Below, piece after piece: positions 22,671 to 36,260 of a DNA stretch of 64,000 bases. The first letter of the stretch is position 1, and each line of letters begins with the position of its first letter. The translations under genes and the position numbers were made by a program. The DNA is from Anaeromyces robustus (taxonomy: Eukaryota; Neocallimastigomycota; Neocallimastigomycetes; Neocallimastigales; Neocallimastigaceae). The notes under the pieces are model-generated. The model saw only the letters and a list, made by a program, of their open reading frames with translations, was not told where the DNA came from and ran no database searches. Location of the stretch: contig MCFG01000020.1 in the NCBI GenBank assembly GCA_002104895.1, positions 81,001 to 145,000 on the forward strand. The letters run 5' to 3'.

Positions 22671-24328
22671 ATATGTATAATATTATTTTTAGATTGTTTT
22701 TTTATCATTATCATTATTATGTTCATTTATAGGTGTTACGTCTATATTATTATTAAAAGAAAAAAGTATAATCATGATAATAATATAATTTAGCAACTTA
22801 ACAATAAAATAAATGTTAAGGAAATATAATAATAAATATTTTATTATTATATATATATATTTGTTGATTTATTTTAAAAGTATAATACTAATTATGGCAG
22901 TTAATTTTGAAATATGATAAATTGTTTAAAAATTTTATTAATATTATTGCTATTAATAATTAATATGATGAATTGTTTTGATATTTAAAATTATAGCTAA
23001 AGTAAAAGTATTAATAATATATACATTTATTAATACATATATGTACTTTTGATTTTAGCTTGTAAATAAAATGGTTTTTAATGGAATATAATAGAAGAAG
23101 GAAAAGAAAAATAATAATAAAAAAGAAGTTTAACATATTTTTTAAACATTTTATTATTATTATTATTATTGTAAATAGATAAAAAATTTTTTATTATTTC
23201 CTTCTTGGTGTAAGTATTATTTTATATGATTTAGAGAAATTAGAATGAAACAATTCTTTATATAAATTATATATCAAAGTTATTTTTCAGATGTATATAT
23301 AGCTTTTTTTCCTTTTTTTACACTTTACCTATGCTTAGTTATTAAAAATTAAATTTTACTGTTATCTAATAAATTTAATTAATATTATTTTATATCTGTA
23401 TTTTTTAAGAAATAAAAAAGGAAAAATAAAAGAACTAAATAATATTTTGAAAAGGTTAAATTTTTGTATGAAATAAATATTTATATTCCAAAAGAGAAAA
23501 GAGAGAAAAAATTGAATAATGCTTGGATTTTTTTTTTTTTTTTACAAGAAATCGATTATTAAAAAAAATATGATATATAATAATTACTTTCACTTGTAAT
23601 GTAATAAATGAATAAATATATATATTATTATATTATGTTTAAAAGAACAGTTATTTAAAAAATTTTTTTCTATGTATTATAAAATTATTAAATATATTTT
23701 TATAAATATTTAATATAAAATTAAAAATAAAAAGAGTATAAAAAAAATGATAAAGTAAATTAAAATTAATAAAGTAAATTAATCAATAAAAAAAAAGTAA
23801 AATGTTTTGAAATCATATAATAAACTTTTATTATTTTAAGCATAATAAACGTTTAACTATAAACAAAACAAAAAAAAAAAAAAAAAACTATTTTGATTAA
23901 AATAAAATTTATAAAATTTAAAGTTTTAGTGAAACGAAACAAAAAAAAAGGTTATATAATATATTATAATATTTATATATAACCTTTTTATATTATCTAT
24001 TAGTAAATAGTATAAATAAAATTTATTTTTTGTTAATTAATAAGGTATAAAATTAAAGTTTTTATAATAATACCAATATGAATAAATAACATTTAAAGCC
24101 ATTAAAAACTTAAAAAATATACTTTTTTTATTTTTTTGGATAAAGAATTTTATTTTGATTTTTTGTGTATGTACTTACCTACGAAATGAAAAAGAATTGA
24201 AAAAATAAAAAAAAAAAAAAAAAGAAAAAACATTAATAATAAAAACAAAAAAAAAAAAGAAAAACGTAGAAATTAATATAAATAATTAAAATATAATATA
24301 TATACATAATATATAATTATCAGAAAGA
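22216..24328. other. Intergenic NEDD8 to Sel1 gene; possible unresolved small exons
   Basis: A-runs (22384-22406, 22630-22668) and A/T-rich DNA. A plus-strand hydrophobic open stretch near 22693-22770 (IVFLSLSLLCSFIGVTSILL) follows an AG, and a good donor (GTAAGT) occurs near 23210 after TTCCTTCTTGG. These are splice-like signals, but I could not build a gene from them on either strand. Confidence 0.45.
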
Positions 24329-27300
24329 ATGAGTGTCGGTATTGATAATTCTTATAATAGAGATTTAGAAAATCATAATATGAATACACGGGGAATCAAT
24401 TCAAAAGGATATAATGATAATAAAGAAGATATTGAAGATAATGATTTTTCATTTATACCATCCAAAGATGATCAACACTCTCTACCAGATTTAATAAAAG
24501 ATGAATTATTAGAAATGAGTTTTATTGTTCGAGAGTTATCCTTTAAATTACAATCAAATAATAAAAATAAAAAAACAAATAATTCAAATGATAATATTTT
24601 AATTAAAAAAGTTTCTGAAATATTAGTAAATATAAGATCGATCTTTATAAAAATTTATAAATATATTTGAATATAATTATCAATATGTTTTTTTTTTTTT
24701 TTTTACTTTTTTTATTTTATTAGGCTTTGATTTAATATATATATTAATTTTCTTTCTCAATATATATATAGGATGCCTATTTTATACATTTAAATATCAT
24801 TAAACAACAATATGCTTATTATACTAATACCAGAGCATCTAATAATAACAATAATAGTAATAATAATATTCAACACCCTGTTGTTACATCATTAATGAAT
24901 TTAAATGATAAAATTATTATATTATTAGATAAATTAAAAAGGTTTTTTTTTTTTTTATATTAATTCATATTAACATTAAAAAAATTTTTTTCATGACATG
25001 AAAAATATATAATAAATTTATATTATTTAAATTTATATATATAATTAATTATTTATAATTGATAATTTTTAAATATTATTTTATAACTTTTTAATGTTTA
25101 TTTATTTTTTATTTTATTTTTAGTTGGAATGAAGCCTATTTTAAGTGGTGGTTTAATATTAATAAATTTAATAAATATTTTGAAAAAATTGATGATGAAT
25201 GGAAAAATTTAGTATGTATTATTATGAATTATTATAGAATAAATAAAAACATTAGTTATAACAGATTATAATAAATAACTTCTATTAAATATTATTATAA
25301 TAATACGAAATATTTATTTTATATATTTTATAATAATAATACATTTTTAATATTAATACATTTTTTAATATTTTATGTATATATAAATAAAAGTTATTAA
25401 ATATATCAGTGAATAATATTTCCAGTTCCCAAAGTGATAATCAATTAAAACAGAAAAATACTATTATTTTAAGAAATAAAGAATTAAAAAAAAGTAATTA
25501 TTTTTAAATATATATCATATTTAAATTTATTAATGACATATTTTTAATTTAAAAAAAAAAAAAAAAAAAAACAAGATATTTTTATTTTAGTATTAATATA
25601 TTATTCAAAAAATCAAATAATATTTTTTATAAATAATAATAATTATAATTAAATAATTGAAATTGAAATAGACCCTGTAGAGATCTTTATTAATGGAGAA
25701 AAATGTTTTTATGGTATTGGAACAGAAAAATCTTATACCGAAGCATTCAAATATTATACTGTATATATTTATTATTATTATTATTTTTTTAAAATTTATC
25801 ATTTTTTTTATTAATACTTATTTATAGTTTATAAATAAATATTAATTATTCATTTTGATTTCATAATTAATAACTAATGAAACAATATCTATTTATTTAA
25901 ATATTTTTTTGTATTAAATAAAAAATATAATATATGCGTTTAAAATATTAATATTATAATAGAAAGCAACTGAATTAGGTATTCCAGAGGCTATGTATAT
26001 GTTAGGATTAATGTATGAAAAAGGATATGGAATATCAAATGATATTTGTATGGCTATCTATTGGTAAAAATTGGGAAAATATAAGATTTAATAGAAACTA
26101 TTTATTTATTTTTATAAATAATTTATATATATAAAAAAAGAATTTTTTTACTTAAAAATCAAAAATAAAAAAATTCTTTTTTATAAATATAAAGTAAAAA
26201 ATTTATATTTTTTATATAAAAAAAAATTAATTAAATAAGTAAATTAATATTTTTTTAATAATCGATATTGTTTAATATATATATATTTTAAAAAACAGGT
26301 ATAATGAAGCTGCTAAATATCATTATGGTAAAGCATTTAAAGCATTGGGCAATATATATGAAAATGGTATAGGTGTTATAAAAAATGATAAAAAGGCTTA
26401 TGAATTCTATAAAAATGGATCAGATATAGGAGAAGTAAGTTGTTTTACATGCTTAGGTCGAATGTATGAAAATGGACAATATGTAGAAGAAAATATAGGT
26501 AAAGCTGTTTATTTATATCAACAAGCCTCTCAAAAGAATTGTCCAAAAGCTCAATTAGCGTTAGGAAAAATATATTATTATGGTATGAGTCCATCACATA
26601 TTAATAATCAATCTTCAATTCTTTTAGATACAAATAATGGAGAAATATATACAAGAATAGAAAAAAATTTCACTGAAGCAATTAATTTATTTCAAAAAAG
26701 TGCAGAACAGGTAAAAAAAATTTTTTTCAATAATTTTTTTTTTTAATGATTGTACCATTGGGTGTCGGATAATTTATATAATGATTACAATATTAAAATA
26801 TATGTTTATTTTTTATTATTATATTTTAATATATATATTATTAATTAGGGTGAAGCTGAAGCACAAGTTTATTTAGGTTTATGTTATGAAAACGGTTATG
26901 GTGTAGTTAAAGATTATTTAATGGCTAAAATGAATTTTGAAAAAGCATCTAAACAAAATGACGTTCTTGGTTCTCTGTATTTGGGAAAGATATATATGAA
27001 AGAAGTAATTCGAACTTATAATTGATAAAATGTTTTATTTTTATAATATATATATATGTATTGTTAATAGTGTAAAAAATAAATATTTATAAATATTTAT
27101 AAATATAAAATTAATTCTTTAATATTTTATTATTATTACATTTTTATATTATATAAAAAAAATATAAAAAAAAAATATAAAAAAAGAACAATGTTACATC
27201 AGCATTAAACTGTTTTTTAATGGCATTATCTAAAGGAAGGTAAGCTATTAGAGAAAATATTTAAAAGTTATTAGTTATTTATATTTAATTTAAAACTTGA

Positions 27301-28606
27301 TAATATTGTTCAATATATAATATATTGAATAATATTATCATATTTTATATAATCTAGATATAAAATATATATAAATATGATACAATTTTGTATTATATTA
27401 TTTATCTTAAATATTTATAAATTTTATATAAATTTATTATAGTGTTGATGCTCTTTACTATATTGGGAAACTTTACGATATCAAAGAAGAAGAAACTGGT
27501 ATAATAACCCCTTGTGTAGGAGATAATAATATTTTAAAAATTTATAGTCCTACTTGTTTATTACCTTCTGACAAAAACATTGCTATAAAATATTATATGC
27601 AAGCTGCTGAAAAAGTAAATATGAAGTATATTTTAATAATATAATATATAAAATTTTAAAAATATTAATTTTTATATTATAATTATAATTATAATTATAA
27701 TTATAATTATTGCTATAATATTAATATTATTATTATAAAAGGGACACTCTTTAGCACAATATCGATTAGGCAATTATTATTGCCTACATAAACATTATAT
27801 TATAGCACTTTATTGGTATTTAAAATCTTCCCATTTAGCTAAAACTCAGAATGCACTGGGTCAATTTTATGAATTAGGTTTTGATTTTGAATTTAATGAA
27901 GCTGCTTCATTAACTGGATTAACTCTTGATTGTTTATTGCATTATTCAATAGATCAATTATTTTCCTTTTATAATCATTATCGTCAAATTGTAGAACAAT
28001 CCAAGTCTCAACAACATCAACAACGCCAACATCGAAATAAAAATAATGTTAATTCGAAATCTTATTCAAACCTTAAAGAAGCTAAAAAATGGTATTATCG
28101 ATCTATTAAACAAGGTTATGCTGATGCTGCTTTTAATTTGGGTCAACTTTATGAAACACGTTGTTTTGATCTTGTACAACTTGCAAAAGAAGATGAAGCA
28201 AGAGAAAAAGAAAAGAGTGAAGGAGAAAGAGAAGATGAATTTATAACGGAAGGTATTGATGATTATTCTCATCATTTTACTGCTTCAATTATTTCACCAT
28301 TACATAAATTAACAGATGAAGAAATTGCTGAAGGTCAATCAAGATATATACAAAAAGCTATTCTACTTTATGAAAAGGTATACATATATTAACTTATTCA
28401 CTAAATATAAATAATTCTTTTTTTTTTTTTTTTTGTTGTTGTTTTTTTCTATAATATAAAATAACATTTTAATTAATAATAATATGAAATCAATTAACAA
28501 AACTTTTTTTTCAAATATATATATATAGGCTAAAAAATTAGGAAGTAAAGAAGCAGCTAATAGACTAAAACAACTTCAATCCATCGCATACCAACAATAT
28601 ATATAA
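24329..28606 (+). CDS. Sel1-like (TPR-related) repeat protein, twelve exons
   Basis: Exons: 24329-24625, 24772-24941, 25124-25215, 25410-25493, 25672-25760, 25963-26063, 26299-26710, 26849-27004, 27187-27239, 27443-27614, 27742-28377 and 28529-28606. They sum to 780 codons in one frame (779 residues). The N-terminal ~260 residues are helical with Asn-rich inserts (ELLEMSFIVRELSFKL, DAYFIHLNIIKQQYAYY). The rest consists of Sel1 repeats: GIPEAMYMLGLMYEKGYGIS, AFKALGNIYENGIGV, VSCFTCLGRMYENGQYVEEN, PKAQLALGKIYYYGMS, GEAEAQVYLGLCYENGYGVV, DALYYIGKLYD, SLAQYRLGNYY and YADAAFNLGQLYE. Such proteins act as scaffolds, for example the chitin-synthase activators and the ERAD factor Hrd3. No signal peptide or membrane segment is seen, so a cytosolic scaffold is likelier. 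Exon 2 uses the unusual donor GTTTTT. Exon 1's end and exons 3-5 are the least certain. Confidence 0.85.
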
Positions 28607-28892
28607 TTTTATTCTTTTTTTAATAATAATAATAATAATTACAATTAAAAACAAGCAAATAAACTTTATTAAAAAAAAAAATTATCATTTTTATTATTTA
28701 AGCATAAAATTCTAATCTTTTTATATCCTCTATGTAGTCAACTTTTTGTTTATTTTTCAATAATATTAATATTTTATAGATTCCTCTTTTATATTTCACT
28801 TTATAATTATTTATTTATTAATAGATTAATAGAGTTTATTTATCATAGATATTTCTTATATATATACCAAATTACTCATGTTGTTATCAACA
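28607..28892. other. 3' flank of the Sel1 gene
   Basis: A/T-rich; nothing recognised. Confidence 0.5.
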
Positions 28893-29262
28893 TTAAAATA
28901 AAATAAAATAAAATAAAATAAAATAAAATAAAATAAAATAAAATAAAATAAAATAAAATAAAATAAAATAAAATAAAATAAAATAAAATAAAATAAAATA
29001 AAATAAAATAAAATAAAATAAAATAAAATAAAATAAAATAAAATAAAATAAAATAAAATAAAATAAAATAAAATAAAATAAAATAAAATAAAATAAAATA
29101 AAATAAAATAAAATAAAATAAAATAAAATAAAATAAAATAAAATAAAATAAAATAAAATAAAATAAAATAAAATAAAATAAAATAAAATAAAATAAAATA
29201 AAATAAAATAAAATAAAATAAAATAAAATAAAATAAAATAAAATAAAATAAAAATAAAAATA
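28893..29262. repeat. (AAAAT)n pentanucleotide array, about 365 bp
   Basis: More than 70 essentially perfect AAAAT/TAAAA units, the longest microsatellite in the window. It is the reverse complement of the (TTTTA)n motif at 5500-5686. A short third array with the same unit is at about 52749-52790. Confidence 0.97.
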
Positions 29263-30373
29263 ATTAACAGTGATATATATGAATTTACAAAATGTATAAT
29301 AAAAAAAAAATTTTTTTTAACCTTTATCTTTATATTTTTTATTTTTTATTTTTTTCATTTTATTCTTATTATTTTTATTATTATTTTTTTACTTTATTTT
29401 ATTTTATTTTTTAATTTTATTATTTAATTATTTTTTTTTATTTTTATTTTTAATTTATGTTAAAATTTATTAGAAACAAAATTTGTTAAAACATATAATT
29501 ATTAATATTAAAATTAATAAAAAATATTATCATTATTATTATACAATTAAAATAATTTAGAGATTGACGTGGGAAGGAAGATTGTATAATAATAAAATAT
29601 CAATTTTTATTATATAATATTCAAAAATAATAGTAAAGAACTATTATTTTTATTATATAATTATTATAATATTTACATTTATTTTCGCTCTTTTTTTTTT
29701 TTTTTTTTTATTTTTTTTTTTCTTTTCAATTATTTATTATTTTTATTATTATTTTTTTTAAAAAATAATAAATAAACAAAAAAAAAAAAAAAAAAAAGAA
29801 ACCGCTGCTATTTGTAATTATGCTATTATAAGCCAATGTTGATTTATATGATTTTATATATTATTTACTATAAAGTTTTTAATTATTCATTTATATTTAA
29901 TAACTTTAATAATAATAATATACATTTATCATATATATATTTTTAATATTAAATAACTGTAATATAATGTTCATTAAATTTGTAACATTATAACTATTCT
30001 TTTTTTTTTTTTTTTTTTTTTTTTATTATTATTACTATTAGTAGATATTATAGAAAATATTAGTTAGAAATAAAAAGTATAAAAGGTTTTGGGAAAGCAT
30101 TTAATATTTTAGTTTGTTATTATAAAATATTATTTCATTTATCTATATAATATAGTTAAATATATAGAAAAAGAAAAGAGAAAATATACATATATATTAT
30201 ATAATGTATGAATAATAATTATAATTTTTTTGTACTAAAAATGTTATGAAAAAAAAAAAAAATATAATTATATTTTCACTATAGATTTTAAAATTGTTAT
30301 CATTTTTATAAATTATTTATATATATATGTATAATATATGTTTATATTGAAATTTGCATTACTTTTTTATTAT
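29263..30373. other. Intergenic, poly-T/poly-A rich
   Basis: T-runs near 29690-29720 and 30000-30023, an A-run near 29780. Short G+C-richer scraps at 29558-29585 (GATTGACGTGGGAAGGAAG) and 29800-29840 are unexplained. No gene. Confidence 0.5.
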
Positions 30374-31030
30374 CTATGAGTTTTTTGCTTGAAAGAATTT
30401 TTCTTTTAATTTTTCTAAACGTTCTTGATTTTGTGGTTGATGTGAAATAGTGTTTGCTCTTGTATTTTGAATATCGGCTGAAAGTTTTAATTTTCTAGAA
30501 TTTAGCATAGGATTATTATAAAAAGTTGAACTACTATTTTTTAAAAGTTCTGCTTTTTCAGAAAGGCGAAGTGGTGATTGTCTAACTTGAAAACGAACAC
30601 CTTTTGTATTAAAAGCAGGATTATAGTTTACTGATTTAGCTATATTTAATGGAATAGTATTTTGTTGTTGATTAGCAAAAGTCATAGCATCTTTTGCAGC
30701 TAATTTTTTCTTTATAATTTTTAATAATTCTCTATCTTTATTATATATCCATTGTTCTTCAATAGCTGATTCTTTTTGAGCAAACATACCTCTACTTCCA
30801 GTATTAACAAAACGTTGTTGATATCCTTCAAATGAATTATAAGTATTTTGAAGCATTCTTGAATAATATGGTGAATAGTTATTTAAATAATTTGCAGTTA
30901 TTCTATTTCCATTTTCATTGGCTACAGTTGTATAATTATTAGCAGTAGTTGCAGAAGCTTTTGAATTTAAAGTTTGATATTTTGAACGAAGACCGTTAAA
31001 AGCAGTAGTAAATAACTTATTCCTGCTCAT
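30374..31030 (-). CDS. Protein with mitochondrial ATPase inhibitor (IF1)-like helix
   Basis: Single exon, 218 residues, ATG at 31030. The N-terminus MSRNKLFTTAFNGLRSKYQT has basic and hydroxylated residues without acids, resembling an organelle-targeting presequence. Residues ~80-113 read RGMFAQKESAIEEQWIYNKD then RELLKIIKKKLAAK, matching the IF1 pattern (GxFxKRExAxExxYxxxxxxExLxxLKxxL), which inhibits F1-ATPase when membrane potential collapses. The rest (PLNIAKSVNYNPAFNTKGVR, QSPLRLSEKAELL) is unrecognised, and at 218 residues it is more than twice the usual IF1 length. The C-terminus has a second short helix (NQERLEKLKEKFFQAK). A real gene is very likely; the IF1 assignment is tentative. 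Confidence 0.6.
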   Translation of the reverse strand: MSRNKLFTTAFNGLRSKYQTLNSKASATTANNYTTVANENGNRITANYLNNYSPYYSRMLQNTYNSFEGYQQRFVNTGSRGMFAQKESAIEEQWIYNKDRELLKIIKKKLAAKDAMTFANQQQNTIPLNIAKSVNYNPAFNTKGVRFQVRQSPLRLSEKAELLKNSSSTFYNNPMLNSRKLKLSADIQNTRANTISHQPQNQERLEKLKEKFFQAKNS

Positions 31031-33735
31031 TTTTTTTTTCTTCTTCTTTTATTAATATACTTAATTAAATTTATATTTTAATATTAATAATTATTTATTT
31101 ATTTATTTTTAATTTTTATTTTTATTTATTATTTAATTTATCTTGCACTTTGTTACTTTGTTCTATATGTCATAAAATAATATAAAAATTATAATTATAA
31201 TCACAACAAAAAAAAAAAAATAAAAGAAAAAAAGATAGATATTATATTAATTATTTATTCAATTAATATTATTATTTTTAATTAAAATATATTTATTTTT
31301 TTTATTATATTTTTCTATTTACTTAATATATATTTAATATTTATATATATATATATTTACTTTTATTTCTTTTCTATAGATATAGAAAAAAAAGTCATAA
31401 TGTTTTAATTATGAAAAGAAATTTAAACTCTTAATACATAAAAATTTTATTTTTATTTTATTTCATTTAATATTAGAAGAAAAAAACAAATATTGTAAAT
31501 AAAATAAAATAAAAAATAAAATTTGAATTATTTTATATTAAATAAATAAATAATAAATAAATAAATATAATTTATATTATAATTACTATATAATAAAATA
31601 TATTTTAAATATATTATGAATATATTATAAATATATTATTTATTTAGTATATAATTAGTTATTTATTTATTTTATTATACAAAAAAAGTTTATTTATTAT
31701 AAAAATTACTAAAAATAAGAATAATTTATTTAACTTCATAAATATATGTTCATTTATTTATTATTTATATTAATTAATTGTTAACCATCCCATTAAACCA
31801 CATTTTTTTTTTAAAAAAAATTTTTTTTACCATATTTATGGTTTTGTTAAATAATTCCATACATACATAATATTATAAATTATTAATAAATAATTTTATA
31901 ATTATAATTATAATTAATATATATATAATAATATATAAAAATATATAAAAATATATAAAATAATAATTAATCCTATATTAAAGATTAAAAAAATAAAGTC
32001 AAATGATAAAATTAAACTTTTTAATTTGTTGAAAAAATCATATATAAAAGTATTAATTAATTAATAAATTAATTATATTATTTAAAAGGAAGTAATTGTA
32101 TAATTATAGCAATCATTAATACTTTTATATTATATTATAAGATAAAGTATATCATTTTTATAATATAAAATTTTCAAAAATATTTACGAATTATGAATTT
32201 TATAGAAAAAGTAATTTTTTACAAATATTTTTATGTTTAGTATAGACAATATTTACCAAAAATATAAAATAAAATGTAAATACTTTTGATGTTTTGAATA
32301 AGGGGCTATAGAGAATCGAGTTAAATAAAACTTTCTGAAAGAAGTGTAGTAATATGTATTAGGATAAGAAATAATATTATGAATGAACTTCAACAATTAG
32401 ACTTTAAAAATCTAAATATTATTTCTAGTAAAATAATAAAGAACTATATATATCACTATTTTAAAAGTTATCAGTATTTACTAACATATTTAAAAGTAAT
32501 TCATATTTATCATTGGATAATAATTAACTATTTTAAAGTTACTTTAGAGAAAAAATTTATATACACTGAAGAAATAAGTATGGATAGTTATACAGAAATA
32601 TTACCTATATTTAATTATGCTTTTTAAAATAGATTCCCATTATAGTATTATTTGAAAGCTTAATATTTAATGAATTTTCTATATCAAGTTTATTTTCAAT
32701 TGCATTAACAATTTATGAATTTGCTCACCGTTAATACTTGTTTTCTGATTGATGTCAATTCCATTTCATTAATAGAGTGTAATTCACATAAGCTATTATA
32801 TATATTTACTAATATATTTAAAAGATGAAATTGTTCCTCATATTTATTTCATCTTTTAAATTTTAATGAATTATGAAGTGAATATAATTGACAATAATTT
32901 AACTTTAAAATACTTTAGAACCTTTGGAAATTTATTTCACAAAAAAGGATAATAATAATTATTCAAATAAAGAGGATTTACAAAATAAAAGTAATAAAAT
33001 ATTATGGAAATATATCAAAGAAATAAATGTTTTTTTGTCATAAACTAACTCTATTCCTTTGAAATCTTTGAAACTTTTGTCACAAAAAGAAAAATAATAA
33101 TTCATAATTTTTTAATTATTTTTATTTTAATTATCTGTATTATTTACCTATATTTATATTGCCTAATATTTAAGATTAACGATATAAATAGTTTTACTAT
33201 TAATATTTTAAAATAATCGACAAAAATTTTGTATTTATGTACTATAAAATCAAAAATATTTATTTTAATATATATATAGTTTATTGCTGTTGATATATTA
33301 TATATATATTCCATCTTAGATAATTAAACATCAATAAAATATAAATATATATAATATATTTATTAAACTCAAATATTAATATAATAATAAAAATAAATAT
33401 ATTAAAAATATTTTACTTCTTATTAATATATATTGTTATTTACTTATATACTTATTTTATTGTTTTTGTTTTTGTTTTTATTTTTATTTTTATTTTTATT
33501 GTTATTGTTATTTTTATTTTTAAATATTATAAAAATTAAAATAATAATTTTTATTTATTTTAATTTTTATTTTTATTTTATATTATTTTATTATTATATA
33601 ATAAATTATTTGTTTAAATATTTGGATATAATAGCAATTAATTATTCATTATATTAATGAATGATACATATTATTAATGTGATCGGTTGATTATGATTAT
33701 GATTATGATTACAATTATGATTATGATTATTATTC
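31031..33735. other. Intergenic region containing a decayed coding patch
   Basis: Promoter side of the IF1-like gene and downstream side of the FKBP gene. A/T-rich with (AAT)-like runs. A 15-bp inverted repeat (ATTAATACTTTTATA and complement) pairs about 32045 with 32120. It contains the relic 32286-33095. A TTTTTA-rich stretch at 33450-33600 yields only a spurious Phe/Leu frame. Confidence 0.5.
32286..33095 (+). pseudogene. Decayed protein-coding relic, family unknown
   Basis: Base composition and codon-like texture differ from the surrounding A/T desert. An ORF at 32379-32627 encodes 82 residues (MNELQQLDFKNLNIISSKII at its start). Further downstream, in other frames, come blocks such as PIIVLFESLIFNEFSISSLF, LEPLEIYFTKKDNNNYSNKE and LQNKSNKILWKYIKEI, each broken by stops and frameshifts. 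This pattern suggests a once-coding gene now disrupted. No family is recognised. Confidence 0.35.
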
Positions 33736-34147
33736 TTAACTAAACATCTTAGCATACATTTTCTTTTCAGATGCCTTAAATTCTTTTTCCTTCTTCTTAC
33801 AAATAGCAGCTTGACGTTTGAATAAAGCATCATCTGGATTAATCTAAATATTAAAAAAATATATATTTTTTGAATTTATTTTTTTATTTCATTAAAAAAA
33901 TTTTATAAGAAAAAAAAAAAAAAGATTATTATGATTATTAATATTATATGTTATAAAAAAAATAATTAAATAATAATATATAAATATTATTTATTTATTT
34001 ATTTTGAAAATAAAAAATCATTATAAATAATTACTTCTAAACATTTATTAATAACTTCAGTAGCCTTATCGAAGTTGGAAAGACCAATATAAGCTTCAGA
34101 TAAACGGTAAAGAGCCTTTGTATTAAATGGATCAAGTTCAATAGCCT

Positions 34148-34180
<33 letters not shown>

Positions 34181-36223
34181 TTAATATTTTTTTTTTATTA
34201 TGATAAAAAAAGTATAAATTTAAATATATGAAGATTTTCATTTATTCATTCATTTATTTATTTATTAATAAAAATTAAGTTTATAGATTTCAATTTTTTT
34301 TAATAATATTTAATAAATACTTACAGTATTACAGAATTTAACAGCAGCATTTAAATTGTTAGTTTTTAAAGAACACATAGCAGCATTGCTATTAAGAATA
34401 ACTCTTAAAGTTTCAATATTTTTTTCTTCAATTGGAGTAGCTCCCCATCTGTAATCAAGAGTTTTGATACCCTATGTAAGAAGAAGGAGAAAATATATAT
34501 ATATATAATATTGTTGATTATTCATTATTATAAACAATGATTTTTATTGTGATATAGAAAAATATTATTATATATTAAAGATTATATTGATAAAATAATA
34601 TATCATTAGTATATATATATAAAAGAATTATTTATTATTTTATATATTTATCATATAATAATAAACATTGATATATATACTTGTCTGTATGAGTCAATAG
34701 CTTCTTCAAATTTTTTTTCTTTAAAGAGAGCATTACCTTCTTCCTTTGATTTAGTAGCACTTTCAATTCTTTCAGCAATAGTTTGATGTGGCTATTTTAA
34801 AGAATAATTATTTTATATAATAAATATAGGAATACATTATTTATTTAATAATATTTTACATAATAATAATAATAATAATAAATAATAATAATAATGATAA
34901 TTAATAATTAATAATTAATAATTTTTAATCACTTTTAAAATTAAAATAAAATTATTAGATATAATTTAAAATATATATAATATATATATATATAATATAA
35001 AGATACTATACTGGTTCAATATTTAAACCTTCAATTTCGAATCTTAAGGTAGCATTCTTTGGAATGGATGGTGGAGAACCACTTTCACCGTAAGCTTAAT
35101 TAACAAATAGAATATTTCAAAATAATGATATATATATTATATTAAGAACATATTATTTTTTCAATTTTTTTTTTTTTTTATTTTTATACTATTCTATCTT
35201 TCTAATTTATTTCTTTGTTTTTATTTTTATTATTTATTATTTATTATATAAATAAAAATATATAAATTTATTCTATTTTACAATTATATTTATTTATTTA
35301 ACTAGTTATTACTACTAATTATTAATATTATATTTCTTTTATATAATTAAAAAAAAATATTTTACCATAATCTGGAGCACAAAGAAGGGAGGCTTTTTCA
35401 CCTCTACGAATAGTAGCAATACCAATATCCCAAGCCTTAATAACTTCACCTATATACATGATAATTTTTTAAAATATATATATATATATTTTAAAAAAAT
35501 ATCAATAGCAATAATATAATAATATAATTATATAATAGTAATAAAAGTTTTGGTAAATAAGAATAATTATTAAATTTTCAAATTTCTGAATTAAAAATTT
35601 TTTTTTTTTTATTTTATTCTTTAAAAAAAAAAAAAATTAATTTTTAACTAAAAATGATAATAATAATAAATGTTTATGTTACCTTTGGATAAATTGAAAG
35701 TAAATGGTGAATGACGTTTTCTACTGGAATCAAATTCATCACCACTTGGGTATAAATAACCATCATAGTGAACTAAATTAATCCATTGATTTAATTATAT
35801 TTTTTATTTTTATATTGAATTTTTGTTTAATGTTTAAAATATCAACATATTAATGGAATAAATATATATATATATATATGTATATGTATGAAAATGTTAC
35901 ATTTTAGTAATTATAATATTAAAATTGGTAGAAAAAGATATAAAGAATAATTAAGTACACAATAAACACAAAAAACAAATTATTGAAATTCAAATTTTAA
36001 ATATTAATAAAGCTTTTTTTTTTTCTTCTTCTTCTTTTGTAATGTTTTATTTTATTTTCTTCATTTTTCATTTTCATTTTCATTTTTATTTTTATCTTTA
36101 TTTTTATTCATACTTTTTACTATATAAAGTTTTTATTTTACTTTTTTAATGATTAATTTAATTTTAATTTTTTATTTCTATCAAAAAAAATTTTTTTTTT
36201 CAGAATTTGAATTTTCAATAATC

Positions 36224-36260
<37 letters not shown>

